The notes under the pieces are model-generated. The model worked only from the letters and a program-made list of their open reading frames with translations. It searched no databases and had not been told where the DNA came from. 64,000 nucleotides of DNA from Haladaptatus sp. ZSTT2 (GTDB taxonomy: Archaea; Halobacteriota; Halobacteria; Halobacteriales; Halococcaceae). Where the stretch lies: the NCBI RefSeq assembly GCF_037081775.1, contig NZ_JBAMHQ010000001.1, positions 1-64,000 on the forward strand. The letters are read 5' to 3'. Every line of letters starts with the position of its first letter. The stretch's first letter is position 1. Positions 1 through 7,418 of this stretch are shown here, piece by piece. The translations under genes were made by a program, and so were the position numbers.

Positions 1-47
1 TCAATGCGGTCTCTGAGGCGCTCAATCTCAGCGGCTGGGTCGGCCAT
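1..47 (-). CDS. 5' end of a truncated minus-strand gene, function unknown
   Basis: Only the first 15 codons are inside the window, reading MADPAAEIERLRDRI before the left edge. A TATA-like element (TATTTAATA on the coding strand, positions 71-79) lies 24-32 bases before the ATG, which is the spacing of a leaderless haloarchaeal promoter and is the main support for calling a gene. The visible residues look like the start of an amphipathic helix or coiled coil. The family cannot be named from so little. Confidence 0.45.
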   Translation of the reverse strand, partial: MADPAAEIERLRDRI

Positions 48-70
48 GAGAGTACCAAGGAAAATGTCCC

Positions 71-79
71 TATTAAATA
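71..79 (-). promoter_or_regulatory. TATA element of the left-edge gene
   Basis: TATTTAATA on the minus strand, 24-32 bases ahead of the ATG at 47. The spacing implies transcription starting at or next to the start codon (leaderless mRNA). Confidence 0.4.
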
Positions 80-154
80 CTCGGATGTGGACAAGTGCTG
101 TTTGTCCCTCCTTTGGCTTTTCTAACCGCGAACAACTCTGTGAGCGACAGGAGC

Positions 155-1414
155 TTACACCTCAGCCGAAGCTGGTGGGACCTCAACCCACGGATTGACG
201 ATGCTTTCGAAGCCGATAAGGGCGATGAACGCCACGGCGATGGTTCCAATCAGCGTGACTGGTGAAAACATATCCGCGAGTGGGATGAGCGCCAGGAATG
301 TTCCGATGACGACGAGCCGTGCCACGAGCACGTGATTGTCGAATCGAATTTCATCGGACACCTGTGGAATGGCCCGTTGAAGGATGGCACAGCCGAGCAA
401 GAACGAGGCAACGCCTCCACAGAGGATGAGTCTGGCACCTTGTTCCAGTGTGTGACCGGCAATCGTCGCTTCGATGGCGAGCACCAGTCCGACCCCGGCC
501 GCAACGATTCCGAGGTGAACGAAGAAGTGGCTGAACACGTAGACGAGTGCGGCTTGGCGTGCTCGAAGCTGTCGGTCGGGTGGTGCAGTGAGCGCCCGGT
601 CGATGACACGCTCGTCGAACCGCCCGAAGTAGAGCCACCATGCGCCGACTGCAATCAAGAAGCCGCCCAGTCCGACGAGGAGCACTTCGAGTTGGAAGTC
701 GGCACCGGAGGTCACAATGGAGGTGCCAAACGAGACGGCGAGGATGGTCTCACCGAGGACGATGATGGTGATGAGCCCGAGGCGCTCGGGGAAGTGTGAC
801 ACCTGAACGAGGACGGTGTCGAAGACGGTGTACAACACCGCGACTCCGGCCATATTGATGGTGAACGCCGCAATCCACAGCCCGAACCGGCCGGGGTCGG
901 GGACGAGCAGGGAAACCCCCCAAACAGCGGTCGTCAAGAATTCTGAGGTAATCCACGTCATGACGAACCCCTGTGTCTCTTCTGTGACGACGTTTGGTCG
1001 CGGCCGAAGATAGAGGACGGTGAGAACCACGCGCAAGAACAGCATGGTGGCCCCGAACACGAACGTCTGGCCGTGGAACACGCCGTCTACGGTCTGTGAG
1101 AGGAATATCACCACGAACATGACACCGATGAGGCTCGCCCGCGAGATGAGGTCGTCTGCGGCATACAGGTCTGCGTAGTAGCTGTAGTCAAGCCAGACCC
1201 ACCAGACCAACACGAACACGCCGGTGAAATACAGCACGCCTTCGAGCGTCAAGTTGTGATGGAGATTCGTGCCAATCTCTGCGATGGCAGCGACGAACAC
1301 GAGGTCGAAAAAGAGTTCGAGCCATGTGGCGTGGCGCAGACTCTCCTCTCTGCCGGTATACACCGAGAGCGGCCGCTTGAAGTGTCTCCTGATTCCTCGA
1401 GGGTCGAACGCCAT
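155..1414 (-). CDS. LtrA-family (low temperature requirement A) membrane protein
   Basis: A 419-residue polytopic membrane protein. The family signature WLELFFDLVF is at residues 31-40, just after a basic N-terminus, and is followed by a run of hydrophobic segments, as in LtrA proteins. Their biochemical role is not established. The start is set at the ATG at 1414, which gives the usual short cytosolic lead. The open frame continues upstream to 1513, but that part is Arg/Cys-rich and unlike the family. An A/T-rich stretch (ATAAAAACG, near 1430) precedes the start. It is transcribed away from the membrane protein at 1635. The family call is firm; the substrate or role is unknown. Confidence 0.85.
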   Translation of the reverse strand: MAFDPRGIRRHFKRPLSVYTGREESLRHATWLELFFDLVFVAAIAEIGTNLHHNLTLEGVLYFTGVFVLVWWVWLDYSYYADLYAADDLISRASLIGVMFVVIFLSQTVDGVFHGQTFVFGATMLFLRVVLTVLYLRPRPNVVTEETQGFVMTWITSEFLTTAVWGVSLLVPDPGRFGLWIAAFTINMAGVAVLYTVFDTVLVQVSHFPERLGLITIIVLGETILAVSFGTSIVTSGADFQLEVLLVGLGGFLIAVGAWWLYFGRFDERVIDRALTAPPDRQLRARQAALVYVFSHFFVHLGIVAAGVGLVLAIEATIAGHTLEQGARLILCGGVASFLLGCAILQRAIPQVSDEIRFDNHVLVARLVVIGTFLALIPLADMFSPVTLIGTIAVAFIALIGFESIVNPWVEVPPASAEV

Positions 1415-1634
1415 CGAATCTCTCCTGCGTATAAAAACGACACAAAATAGCATAAGCATATGTCGTGGCAGTCGAGGAGTCATCGAGTTTCCGCAACGTA
1501 CTGAAAACAGCACTGTCGCGGCGTTTATGCCATATTAAATCGTTATAATACCTACTGGTGTCGAGGAATCCACCGCGTTTGCAGGGTGGACAGGTTACGA
1601 ACTACGACTCGGGGCCTCAGCGGACGGAGACGAC

Positions 1635-2507
1635 ATGAAAGAAGTATTCACGATGTGGAAAGACCCACGGATGGTTGCACTCACGGCGGTCATCGCGGCA
1701 GTGTACATGACCGCGTTAATCCCGTTCAAGGGGTTCGTTATCGTCCCGGGATTCACGGAGATTCGTCCGGCGAACGTGCTTCCGGTCGCGCTCAGTCTCA
1801 TGTTTGGCCCAGCCACGGCGTGGGGTGCAGGTATCGGTAATCTGTTCAGTGATGCGTTCGGCGGTACGCTCACCGCCGGCAGCATTTTTGGCTTCGTTGG
1901 CAACTTCTTCAGCGGCTATATCGGCTATAAACTCTGGGGACGGCTCGGGTGGTTATCCTCGGGTGAGAAGCCGACCATGCGGTCTGTGAAACAACTCGGT
2001 GAGTTCGTCGTCATCTCGTTTGTCGCGGCTGCAGGCACCGCCGCGATAATTGCGTGGGGGCTCGAACTCTTGGGGCTGTTTCCGTTCTCGGTGTTTGCGA
2101 CCATCATTTTGGTCAACGATTTCCTCGCTGCTGCCGTCATCGGGCCGCCGTTGTTGTATCTTCTATATCCCCGTATCGAACGTGCAGGGTTGCTCTACAC
2201 TGGCATGATGGACCACAACGACCACCCAATCACGGCGACCCGTGACCAGCGCTACGCTGCTGTTGGGCTCTCGACTGTCTCAGTCGCGTGGCTGATCGTT
2301 GGAATCGGTATCGGGGTCGCTGTACAAGGCGTCCCGTTCGGTGTCGGTGGTGCTGGCATCGAGGCGGGAACCGGTGGCTCAGTGGTTCAGATCACCATCG
2401 GCGCAATCGCGTTCTCCTTGCTCGTTGGCTTCAGTATCCTCTCGGGCGGGTGGTCGCCACGATTACGCAGGTCAACAGGCCGAGAGCGAATCGGACGCAG
2501 TGGGTGA
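1635..2507 (+). CDS. ECF transporter S-component-like membrane protein (QueT-like)
   Basis: A 290-residue protein with about six to seven hydrophobic segments. The first about 190 residues match the pattern of ECF S components: a short cytosolic N-terminus, AVIAAVYMTALIPF in the first helix, then a loop with ITEIRP-like and GIGNLFSDAFGG motifs. S components bind a vitamin or precursor and work with an EcfA/EcfT energy module, which is not in this window. The C-terminal about 100 residues carry two more hydrophobic stretches and a basic tail (RLRRSTGRERIGRSG) that is not typical. GGAG six bases upstream supports the ATG at 1635; ATG 1653 is an alternative. The substrate cannot be told from the sequence. 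Confidence 0.6.
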   Translation: MKEVFTMWKDPRMVALTAVIAAVYMTALIPFKGFVIVPGFTEIRPANVLPVALSLMFGPATAWGAGIGNLFSDAFGGTLTAGSIFGFVGNFFSGYIGYKLWGRLGWLSSGEKPTMRSVKQLGEFVVISFVAAAGTAAIIAWGLELLGLFPFSVFATIILVNDFLAAAVIGPPLLYLLYPRIERAGLLYTGMMDHNDHPITATRDQRYAAVGLSTVSVAWLIVGIGIGVAVQGVPFGVGGAGIEAGTGGSVVQITIGAIAFSLLVGFSILSGGWSPRLRRSTGRERIGRSG

Positions 2508-2593
2508 GGCGAGACGACGAATCGCTTCGAAACGTTCGAAATGGGATATTGCCGTGCGATGCAAGCTTGCCTACACCACCTCACCACCCCCGA

Positions 2594-2632
2594 CAGTAAT
2601 ACTGCGCAGTAACACTGGCCAGTAATATTCTA
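2594..2632. repeat. Three tandem 13-bp dyad repeats ahead of parA
   Basis: Three copies with an exact 13-base period: CAGTAATACTGCG (2594-2606), CAGTAACACTGGC (2607-2619) and CAGTAATATTCTA (2620-2632). The first two each contain a short palindrome, CAGTA-A-TACTG and CAGT-AAC-ACTG. The block ends 44 bases before the parA start, so it overlaps or adjoins the promoter. Inference: a binding site for an autoregulating or partner protein of the ParA module. Confidence 0.5.
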
Positions 2633-2676
2633 TTGTCTGACGGGTGTTTTTGTACGTGTTCAGCCATCACTGTAGC

Positions 2677-3555
2677 ATGCTTACGTACACGGTTTATTCG
2701 GAGGCGGGCGGCGTCGGGAAAACCACACTTTCTGCGAATCTCGCTAAGGCACACGCTCGGGCTGGACAGGACGTACTCGTCATCGACTTAGACCCACAGG
2801 AGGGGAGTTTGACCTACTTACTCGATGTCGAAGCCGCTCGCAACGAGGGCGGCTCTGACAATCTCGTCCGGCATATGATTGGGCGACCAGGTGGCGCGTT
2901 CGAGGACTTGATTCGAACGGCCGAACCGGGCATCGACGTCCTCCCGAGTCACAACATGCTCGAACGGTTGACCGAGTTGCTCCTTCGAACCTCGGAAATC
3001 GAAGAGCAGACGAATCCCGACCCGGAGTACACGTACCCACGCTACGAGCAGCTCCACCGCGTGCTCGCGGAGGCCAGGGTTCACGAAACCTACGACGTGT
3101 TGATTGTCGATCCACCGGCGACGACGGGCGACCACCTGTACAACGCAATTTACGCGACGCGAAACGTCGTCATCCCGCTCGAACTCTCGGGGAAAGGTCA
3201 CCAGAGCGTCGAGGGGTTACAGGACATCGTGGCCGGGCTCGAATCGGAACTGGAGTTGGAAGTCGGCGTGCTCGCCGTGGTGCCAAACGAAGTCAAAGAC
3301 ACCGCAGACCAGCGTGAGTACGAGGCAGCACTCTCGGAACTCGGCTTTTCAGTACCGGTCTCCATTCGCGACAGAACCTCGCTGTTTGAAGGCTGTTGGA
3401 AACAGCAGGTGAACGCGTTCACCTACGTCGAAGAACACCGGGCGCGAAAGCGCCAGTACGAACTCGACACGCTCGCACAGTTTGACGAACTTGCGGCGTT
3501 CATCAACGAACAAGTCAATGGGGCAGCCACAGAACAAGCGGAGGTGTCGGCATGA
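2677..3555 (+). CDS. ParA/MinD-type ATPase next to the replication origin
   Basis: A 292-residue P-loop ATPase of the ParA family, which organises partition of DNA or other cargo. The Walker A loop is EAGGVGKTT (residues 9-17); the first signature Lys of classical ParA is replaced by Glu-Ala, as is usual in haloarchaeal homologues. The Walker A' segment VLVIDLDPQEGS follows near residues 34-45 and VLIVDPP near 137. The start at 2677 removes an 11-residue non-homologous extension. The stop overlaps the next gene (ATGA), so the two are co-translated. The position beside ORBs and orc1 suggests origin segregation or replication control. No ParB homologue is visible nearby. Confidence 0.85.
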   Translation: MLTYTVYSEAGGVGKTTLSANLAKAHARAGQDVLVIDLDPQEGSLTYLLDVEAARNEGGSDNLVRHMIGRPGGAFEDLIRTAEPGIDVLPSHNMLERLTELLLRTSEIEEQTNPDPEYTYPRYEQLHRVLAEARVHETYDVLIVDPPATTGDHLYNAIYATRNVVIPLELSGKGHQSVEGLQDIVAGLESELELEVGVLAVVPNEVKDTADQREYEAALSELGFSVPVSIRDRTSLFEGCWKQQVNAFTYVEEHRARKRQYELDTLAQFDELAAFINEQVNGAATEQAEVSA

Positions 3556-3989
3556 AATCCGGTGCCGGTGACGACCCGTTTGCAGACATCTTTGAAGACG
3601 ATACGCTGGACGACGGGCAACCAGCGGACGCAGACTCTGTCGAGGGTGGTAGCACAGAAGAGTCAGACGTACTGGACGTGTCGAAAAACGACTCTCCGCA
3701 CGCTACCGACGAGCCGGCCGGGAAGGCAGAAGAACCGGCCGACGAGGCAGAAATCCCGTGGATTTTCCGTCGAGACAAAGTCAAGGCTGACCGCGAGAAG
3801 GTTCACCAGTTGTTCGTCAGACCAGAAACCGACCGAACCTACCGTCGGTTCGAGAGCGACCTTGAAGAGGCGATGGACACCGACCTGAGCCGCCTCGACG
3901 TGCGCGAAGCCGCGTATCTCGTGGGGATGCAACACCCTGAGATGGTCATCTCGCTGCTCGAATCGTGGGGCTACAACTACTTCGACTGA
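3552..3989 (+). CDS. Acidic partner protein of the ParA ATPase, uncharacterised
   Basis: A 145-residue protein overlapping the parA stop by four bases (ATGA), so almost certainly made together with it. The first about 70 residues are very acidic and low in complexity (Asp, Glu, Ser, Ala). From IPWIFRRDKVKADREK onward it is folded-looking and rich in basic and aromatic residues, ending in a conserved-looking Trp-Gly-Tyr-Asn-Tyr-Phe-Asp tail. It has no helix-turn-helix or ParB motif that I recognise. By position it may be the adaptor that links the ATPase to DNA. That role is inference only. Confidence 0.65.
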   Translation: MKSGAGDDPFADIFEDDTLDDGQPADADSVEGGSTEESDVLDVSKNDSPHATDEPAGKAEEPADEAEIPWIFRRDKVKADREKVHQLFVRPETDRTYRRFESDLEEAMDTDLSRLDVREAAYLVGMQHPEMVISLLESWGYNYFD

Positions 3990-4051
3990 CGGGTTGACAA
4001 CGCTCTATTCGCTCGCTACTCATGTATTCGAAGATCGATTGAGAAGCGTGT

Positions 4052-4365
4052 CACACCGCATTTCCGGTGAAAGCAGTGTGGCTGTATGGGTGAGTGATGG
4101 AGCAGATGGCGAGATTAGCACTGGCGACGCAGGCTGTGAGACGCACACCACGTTTCCGGTGAACTGAGGCGAAATTGGCCTAGTGTGTTCGGGTCTGCAT
4201 GCAGGGGTGGCGCACACCGCATTTCCGGTGAAACGGCGTTGGTGAACGAAGTGAAGGTACGTGAACGCGCGCACACCGGGTTTCCGGTGAAATTCGTGTG
4301 AGGGGAAGGTGGGTAGCTTGGGCAGCGTGGTTGGATGAGCACGCACACACCGGATTTCCGGTGAA
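4052..4365 (-). repeat. Left ORB cluster, five copies
   Basis: Five near-identical elements in the same orientation at 4052-4072, 4144-4163, 4212-4232, 4272-4292 and 4346-4365. All keep TTTCCGGTGAA; the 5' half is CACACCGCA, CACACCACG, CACACCGCA, CACACCGGG and CACACCGGA respectively. Spacings between starts are 92, 68, 60 and 74 bases. Archaeal ORBs are bound by Orc1/Cdc6, and the orientation sets the polarity of initiator loading. Confidence 0.85.
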
Positions 4366-4448
4366 CCGTGGCGATAGGCTGCGACCGAAGACAGGATGTC
4401 GCGTCTATTGGCGGTATTCGGCTACTGACGTCGCCAACTGGTGCCCAC

Positions 4449-4474
4449 AATTGGAGCAGTCAACTGGAGCAATC
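4449..4474 (+). repeat. 13-bp tandem repeat inside the origin
   Basis: AATTGGAGCAGTC (4449-4461) is followed directly by AACTGGAGCAATC (4462-4474) and then by AATTGATGG. The pair sits between the left ORB cluster and the AT-rich region. The period equals that of the repeat ahead of parA, but the sequence differs. No function is known to me. Confidence 0.4.
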
Positions 4475-4610
4475 AATTGATGGCTTCGATTGGGCCGCCA
4501 GTCTACCAACAACCCATCGCGATGGCCACTACGTTTGCCAGGGGAGCCGTTCCTAGCAGTCTTGTGTGAGGTTGATGTTTCCTAAACGATGTTCCGAATG
4601 TCCCGGACCA

Positions 4611-4760
4611 GTCATATTTCTAACCAATCAAAGATATAGCATTTCTAAATACACCGCTTCCGGTGAAATATCTACGAATCAAACAACACTCTGATATAGA
4701 AATGATTAAGTATGCTATCTGAATAACAGTCCAGTAAGTCAATCGCAATACTTGTTTATT
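4611..4760. other. Probable DNA unwinding element
   Basis: The only strongly A/T-rich stretch in the origin, with runs such as ATATTTCTAA, GATATAGAAATGATTAAG and CTTGTTTATT, between the left ORB cluster and the right ORB pair. A shortened ORB (4650-4668) lies inside it. Duplex unwinding elements in haloarchaeal origins sit between inverted ORBs in this way. Confidence 0.65.
4650..4668 (-). repeat. Shortened ORB within the AT-rich region
   Basis: TACACCGC followed directly by TTCCGGTGAAA: the ORB pattern with two bases missing from the centre. It is oriented like the left cluster. The altered half-spacing would change the relative phase of the two contacts, so it may be a weaker or specialised site. 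Confidence 0.65.
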
Positions 4761-4809
4761 GTGCGGAATCGCACACCGACCTCGACTACCCCCACGCCCA
4801 TCCCACACA

Positions 4810-4830
4810 TTTCACCGGAAATGCGGTGTG
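4810..4830 (+). repeat. Right ORB, first copy
   Basis: TTTCACCGGAAA, then TG, then CGGTGTG: the exact complement-orientation of the left-cluster elements at 4052 and 4212. It faces them across the AT-rich region. Confidence 0.85.
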
Positions 4831-4921
4831 CGCGTCACCGTTGCTCGGGACCACTTGGTGAAGTTCTTGATTCGCACTCGTAGCCGTTCGAACCTGCCCG
4901 TGGACAGAAAACGTAAAGCCA

Positions 4922-4940
4922 TTTCACCGGAAACGGGGTG
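4922..4940 (+). repeat. Right ORB, second copy, in the orc1 promoter
   Basis: TTTCACCGGAAACGGGGTG, ending ten bases before the orc1 ATG at 4951. At this position a bound Orc1/Cdc6 would cover the expected transcription start, which suggests that the initiator represses its own gene. The binding is inferred from sequence identity with the other ORBs. Confidence 0.8.
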
Positions 4941-4950
4941 AATATCCAGA

Positions 4951-6153
4951 ATGTCTGAGGCTGACGAACTTTTCACTCGGGAAGACCCCATCTTTGCGAA
5001 CAAAGAGCTTCTCGAAATCAACCACCTCCCGGACGGGGGACGCATCGTCGGGCGCGACGAGGAAATCGGCCACCTCGCAAATGCCGTGAACCCAGCAATC
5101 TTCGGACAGAGTCCGAGCAACGTGCTCATCTACGGCAAGACGGGCACCGGGAAATCGCTCTGTGCGAAGTACGTCTCTCGTCGGCTCATCGAAACCGCAG
5201 ACGAAGAAGGCGTGACGGTTGCCATGGCGTACGTCGATTGTGCGCAGGATACGACCGAGACCCAGACGGTCCAAACCATCGCCACCGCGGTCAACGACCC
5301 CGCGGTGACGGACATCAAAATCCCGGACAAGGGTATCTCGACTGCGACGTACTACAAGCGCCTCTGGAAGATTTTAGACCAACAGTACGACGTGGTGCTC
5401 GTCATCTTAGACGAAATCGACAAACTCGACAGCGACGGCATCCTGATGCAACTCTCGCGGGCGGGCGAAGCCGGAAAACTCCACCACTGCAAGGTTGGCG
5501 TTATCGGCATCAGCAACAAAATCAAGTACAAAGACCGGATGGACGAACGCGTCCGCTCGTCGCTCTGTGAACGCGAGTACGTCTTCCCACCCTACGACGC
5601 GAACCAGCTTCGTGAGATTATGGACGCCCGTTCTGACTCCTTTCGTGACAACGTCTTAGAAGAGTCCGTGATTCCGCGCGCCGCCGCCCTCGCCGCACGC
5701 GAACACGGTGACGCCCGAAAGGCAATCGACATCCTCCGGTATGCAGGCGAGATTGCCCAATCGACGGGCGCGAAGACGGTCAAAGAGGAGTTCATCGTCC
5801 AAGCCCGCGAGCGCGCAGAAACCGACCGCTTTCGGGAACTCATCCGCGGTTCGACGCCCCACTCCCGGTTCGTCCTCCAAGCGCTCACCGTCCTCTCGCT
5901 CAACAACCCGAATCAGGACGGCTTTCGCACGACCCGTATCTACGATGTGTACAAAGAAATCTGCAGACAGGAAGGCTCTGATTACCTCTCACTGCGCCGG
6001 GTTCGTGACCTCCTCAAAGAACACGCCTTCCTCGATATCATCGAACAAGCCCATCGCAGCGGCGGGAGTGCCGAAGGGAGCTACACCGAACACCAACTCC
6101 TAGAGGAACCAGCAGTCGTAAAGAAAGTCCTCGTCGAGACGACCGAACAGTAG
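4951..6153 (+). CDS. orc1: Orc1/Cdc6 replication initiator
   Basis: A 400-residue AAA+ initiator that binds ORBs and recruits the MCM helicase. Walker A GKTGTGKS is at residues 62-69, Walker B VILDEID at 151-157, the sensor 1 stretch VIGISN near 184-189 and the sensor 2/lid region with EHGDARKAIDILRYAGE near 250. A winged-helix C-terminal domain follows from about 290. The length is normal for the family. The start is fixed by the ORB immediately upstream and by the family N-terminus (LFTREDPIFANKELL). This is the cognate initiator of the adjacent origin. A different paralogue is cut by the right edge of the window. Confidence 0.95.
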   Translation: MSEADELFTREDPIFANKELLEINHLPDGGRIVGRDEEIGHLANAVNPAIFGQSPSNVLIYGKTGTGKSLCAKYVSRRLIETADEEGVTVAMAYVDCAQDTTETQTVQTIATAVNDPAVTDIKIPDKGISTATYYKRLWKILDQQYDVVLVILDEIDKLDSDGILMQLSRAGEAGKLHHCKVGVIGISNKIKYKDRMDERVRSSLCEREYVFPPYDANQLREIMDARSDSFRDNVLEESVIPRAAALAAREHGDARKAIDILRYAGEIAQSTGAKTVKEEFIVQARERAETDRFRELIRGSTPHSRFVLQALTVLSLNNPNQDGFRTTRIYDVYKEICRQEGSDYLSLRRVRDLLKEHAFLDIIEQAHRSGGSAEGSYTEHQLLEEPAVVKKVLVETTEQ

Positions 6154-6185
6154 TCGGCTCAGCCACCCCACTCCTTTCTCACACA

Positions 6186-6206
6186 TTTCACCGGAAACCC
6201 GGTGCG
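6186..6206 (+). repeat. ORB copy downstream of orc1
   Basis: TTTCACCGGAAA-CC-CGGTGCG, 33 bases after the orc1 stop, in the same orientation as the right ORBs. The orc1 gene is therefore bracketed by elements that its product should bind. Confidence 0.75.
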
Positions 6207-6227
6207 CGTGCGCAACCAATACTCGTG

Positions 6228-7274
6228 CTATTCGTGAGCTACAGTCACTCGCTCGCCCACGGCTACACCGTTCCAGAATGCCGCATGCACGCGCCCTTCA
6301 CCAACCACCCAATCTCCAGCAAAGTACAGTCCCTCGTCCTCGGCGCTGCGAACCGTCGCGTCATCGACACGAGCGTCTGGCAGTGCATAGCGCCACCCCT
6401 GCGTATCGACCCAGTCAGGGTCTGCTACTCGCGAATCGTCGAGTAACGTCGAAGCGAGCTGTGCGACACGGCGTCCCGCTCGCGCCGTGGACAGGTCTGC
6501 GTGTTCTTCTGACCATTCCGGACTCATCTGGACGACGAGCAAGCTCTCACCGTCGGGGACGTGGCCTGGCTTACACTCCTCACGCGAAAGCCAGCCAATC
6601 GGGTGGTCCCGATCTACATTGACGAGTGCGTAGTAAGGCAGGTCAAGCTTGAACGGGTAGTGGAGCATCACCGAGCGAATCGTCCGGTAGGGCACGGCGT
6701 CGATGGCCTCGGTGAGTTCCCGTCGTCGTGAATCTATCCACTGGCTTCGCCGGAGAATCCCGGCCGTTTGCGGTGCGGGTGGCGTGAGGACGACGCGGTC
6801 GAACCGTCCAACCGCCGTGTCAGCTCCATCGAACAGTCGCCAGCCAGCCCAATCGCCGTCGTCTGTCCATTCGAGGCGAGCGATTTCAACGCCCTTTTCG
6901 ACCGTCGCATCCGTCTGCCTGAGCACTCGCTTTGCGAACTGGGTGAGGCCGGTTTGGTAGCTCCATTTGTGGGCTTCCTCACGGTCTCCCCGGCGAATCT
7001 GCCCGCGCTTGTCGTACGTCCAGACTGGAGCCTCGATGTCGACAAGCCCGTCGGTTCCGAGAGTCGAAAGCAAGGTCCCGGTTCTGTCGTCTGTGGGCTT
7101 CAGGTAGTTCGCGCCGTGGTCGTAGTAACAGCCGTTCCGCCGTCGCGTTGTGGCCCTGCCGCCGACGCCGCGGCTCTTCTCGAATATCGTCACGTCGAAC
7201 GCTGTATCGCGGAGGGCGTAGGCGACGCCACACCCCGCGGCTCCAGCTCCGACGACTGCGAGCGCGTTGGTCAT
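6228..7274 (-). CDS. FAD-dependent amine oxidase-like protein (renalase-like)
   Basis: A 348-residue flavoprotein with the dinucleotide-binding loop VVGAGAAGCG (residues 7-16), the following acidic strand end (IFEKS) and the GRATTRR motif typical of NAD(P)/FAD-dependent renalase-like oxidoreductases. Near the C-terminus GLYFAGDWVVGEGRVHAAFWNG is the FAD-contacting segment of this superfamily (only part shown in the usual GDW form). The start at 7274 puts the Gly-rich loop seven residues in; the open frame extends 15 residues further without homology. The gene is divergent from the MOSC gene. The substrate is unknown. Confidence 0.82.
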   Translation of the reverse strand: MTNALAVVGAGAAGCGVAYALRDTAFDVTIFEKSRGVGGRATTRRRNGCYYDHGANYLKPTDDRTGTLLSTLGTDGLVDIEAPVWTYDKRGQIRRGDREEAHKWSYQTGLTQFAKRVLRQTDATVEKGVEIARLEWTDDGDWAGWRLFDGADTAVGRFDRVVLTPPAPQTAGILRRSQWIDSRRRELTEAIDAVPYRTIRSVMLHYPFKLDLPYYALVNVDRDHPIGWLSREECKPGHVPDGESLLVVQMSPEWSEEHADLSTARAGRRVAQLASTLLDDSRVADPDWVDTQGWRYALPDARVDDATVRSAEDEGLYFAGDWVVGEGRVHAAFWNGVAVGERVTVAHE

Positions 7275-7418
7275 ACCAGAGTGTCGGGTCACGGAGCCAA
7301 AGTCTGTGGCATGGGGCACACAGGTTTCGGGTATCGAATGGATGTGCAGGTTTCCGGTGTCGATTTCCGGCTTCCTTTCAGAGGAAGCTTTGAGACACCA
7401 CCCACCCTACTCAACACA

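Larger units (their letters stand above)
4052..4950. other. Chromosomal replication origin (oriC) with inverted ORB arrays and AT-rich DUE
   Basis: The 960-base gap between the ParA partner and orc1 holds no gene. It contains eight origin recognition boxes of the form CACACCG-nn-TTTCCGGTGAAA or its complement. Six at 4052-4668 read in one orientation and two at 4810-4940 in the other, with an AT-rich stretch between or overlapping them (4611-4760). Haloarchaeal origins characteristically have this layout: inverted ORBs around an unwinding element directly upstream of a cognate orc1/cdc6. The call rests on this architecture and not on any measurement of origin activity. Confidence 0.88.

Noticed and set aside
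4052-4365. Evenly placed 20-base repeats that could be taken for a CRISPR array
   Set aside because: Spacings vary from 60 to 92 bases, copies also occur in reverse orientation and outside the block, and no cas gene is near. The pattern fits ORBs.
6768-7418. Long N-terminal extension of the MOSC frame
   Set aside because: It lies antisense to the flavoprotein gene and has no family resemblance; MOSC_N starts at the GTG at 7419.
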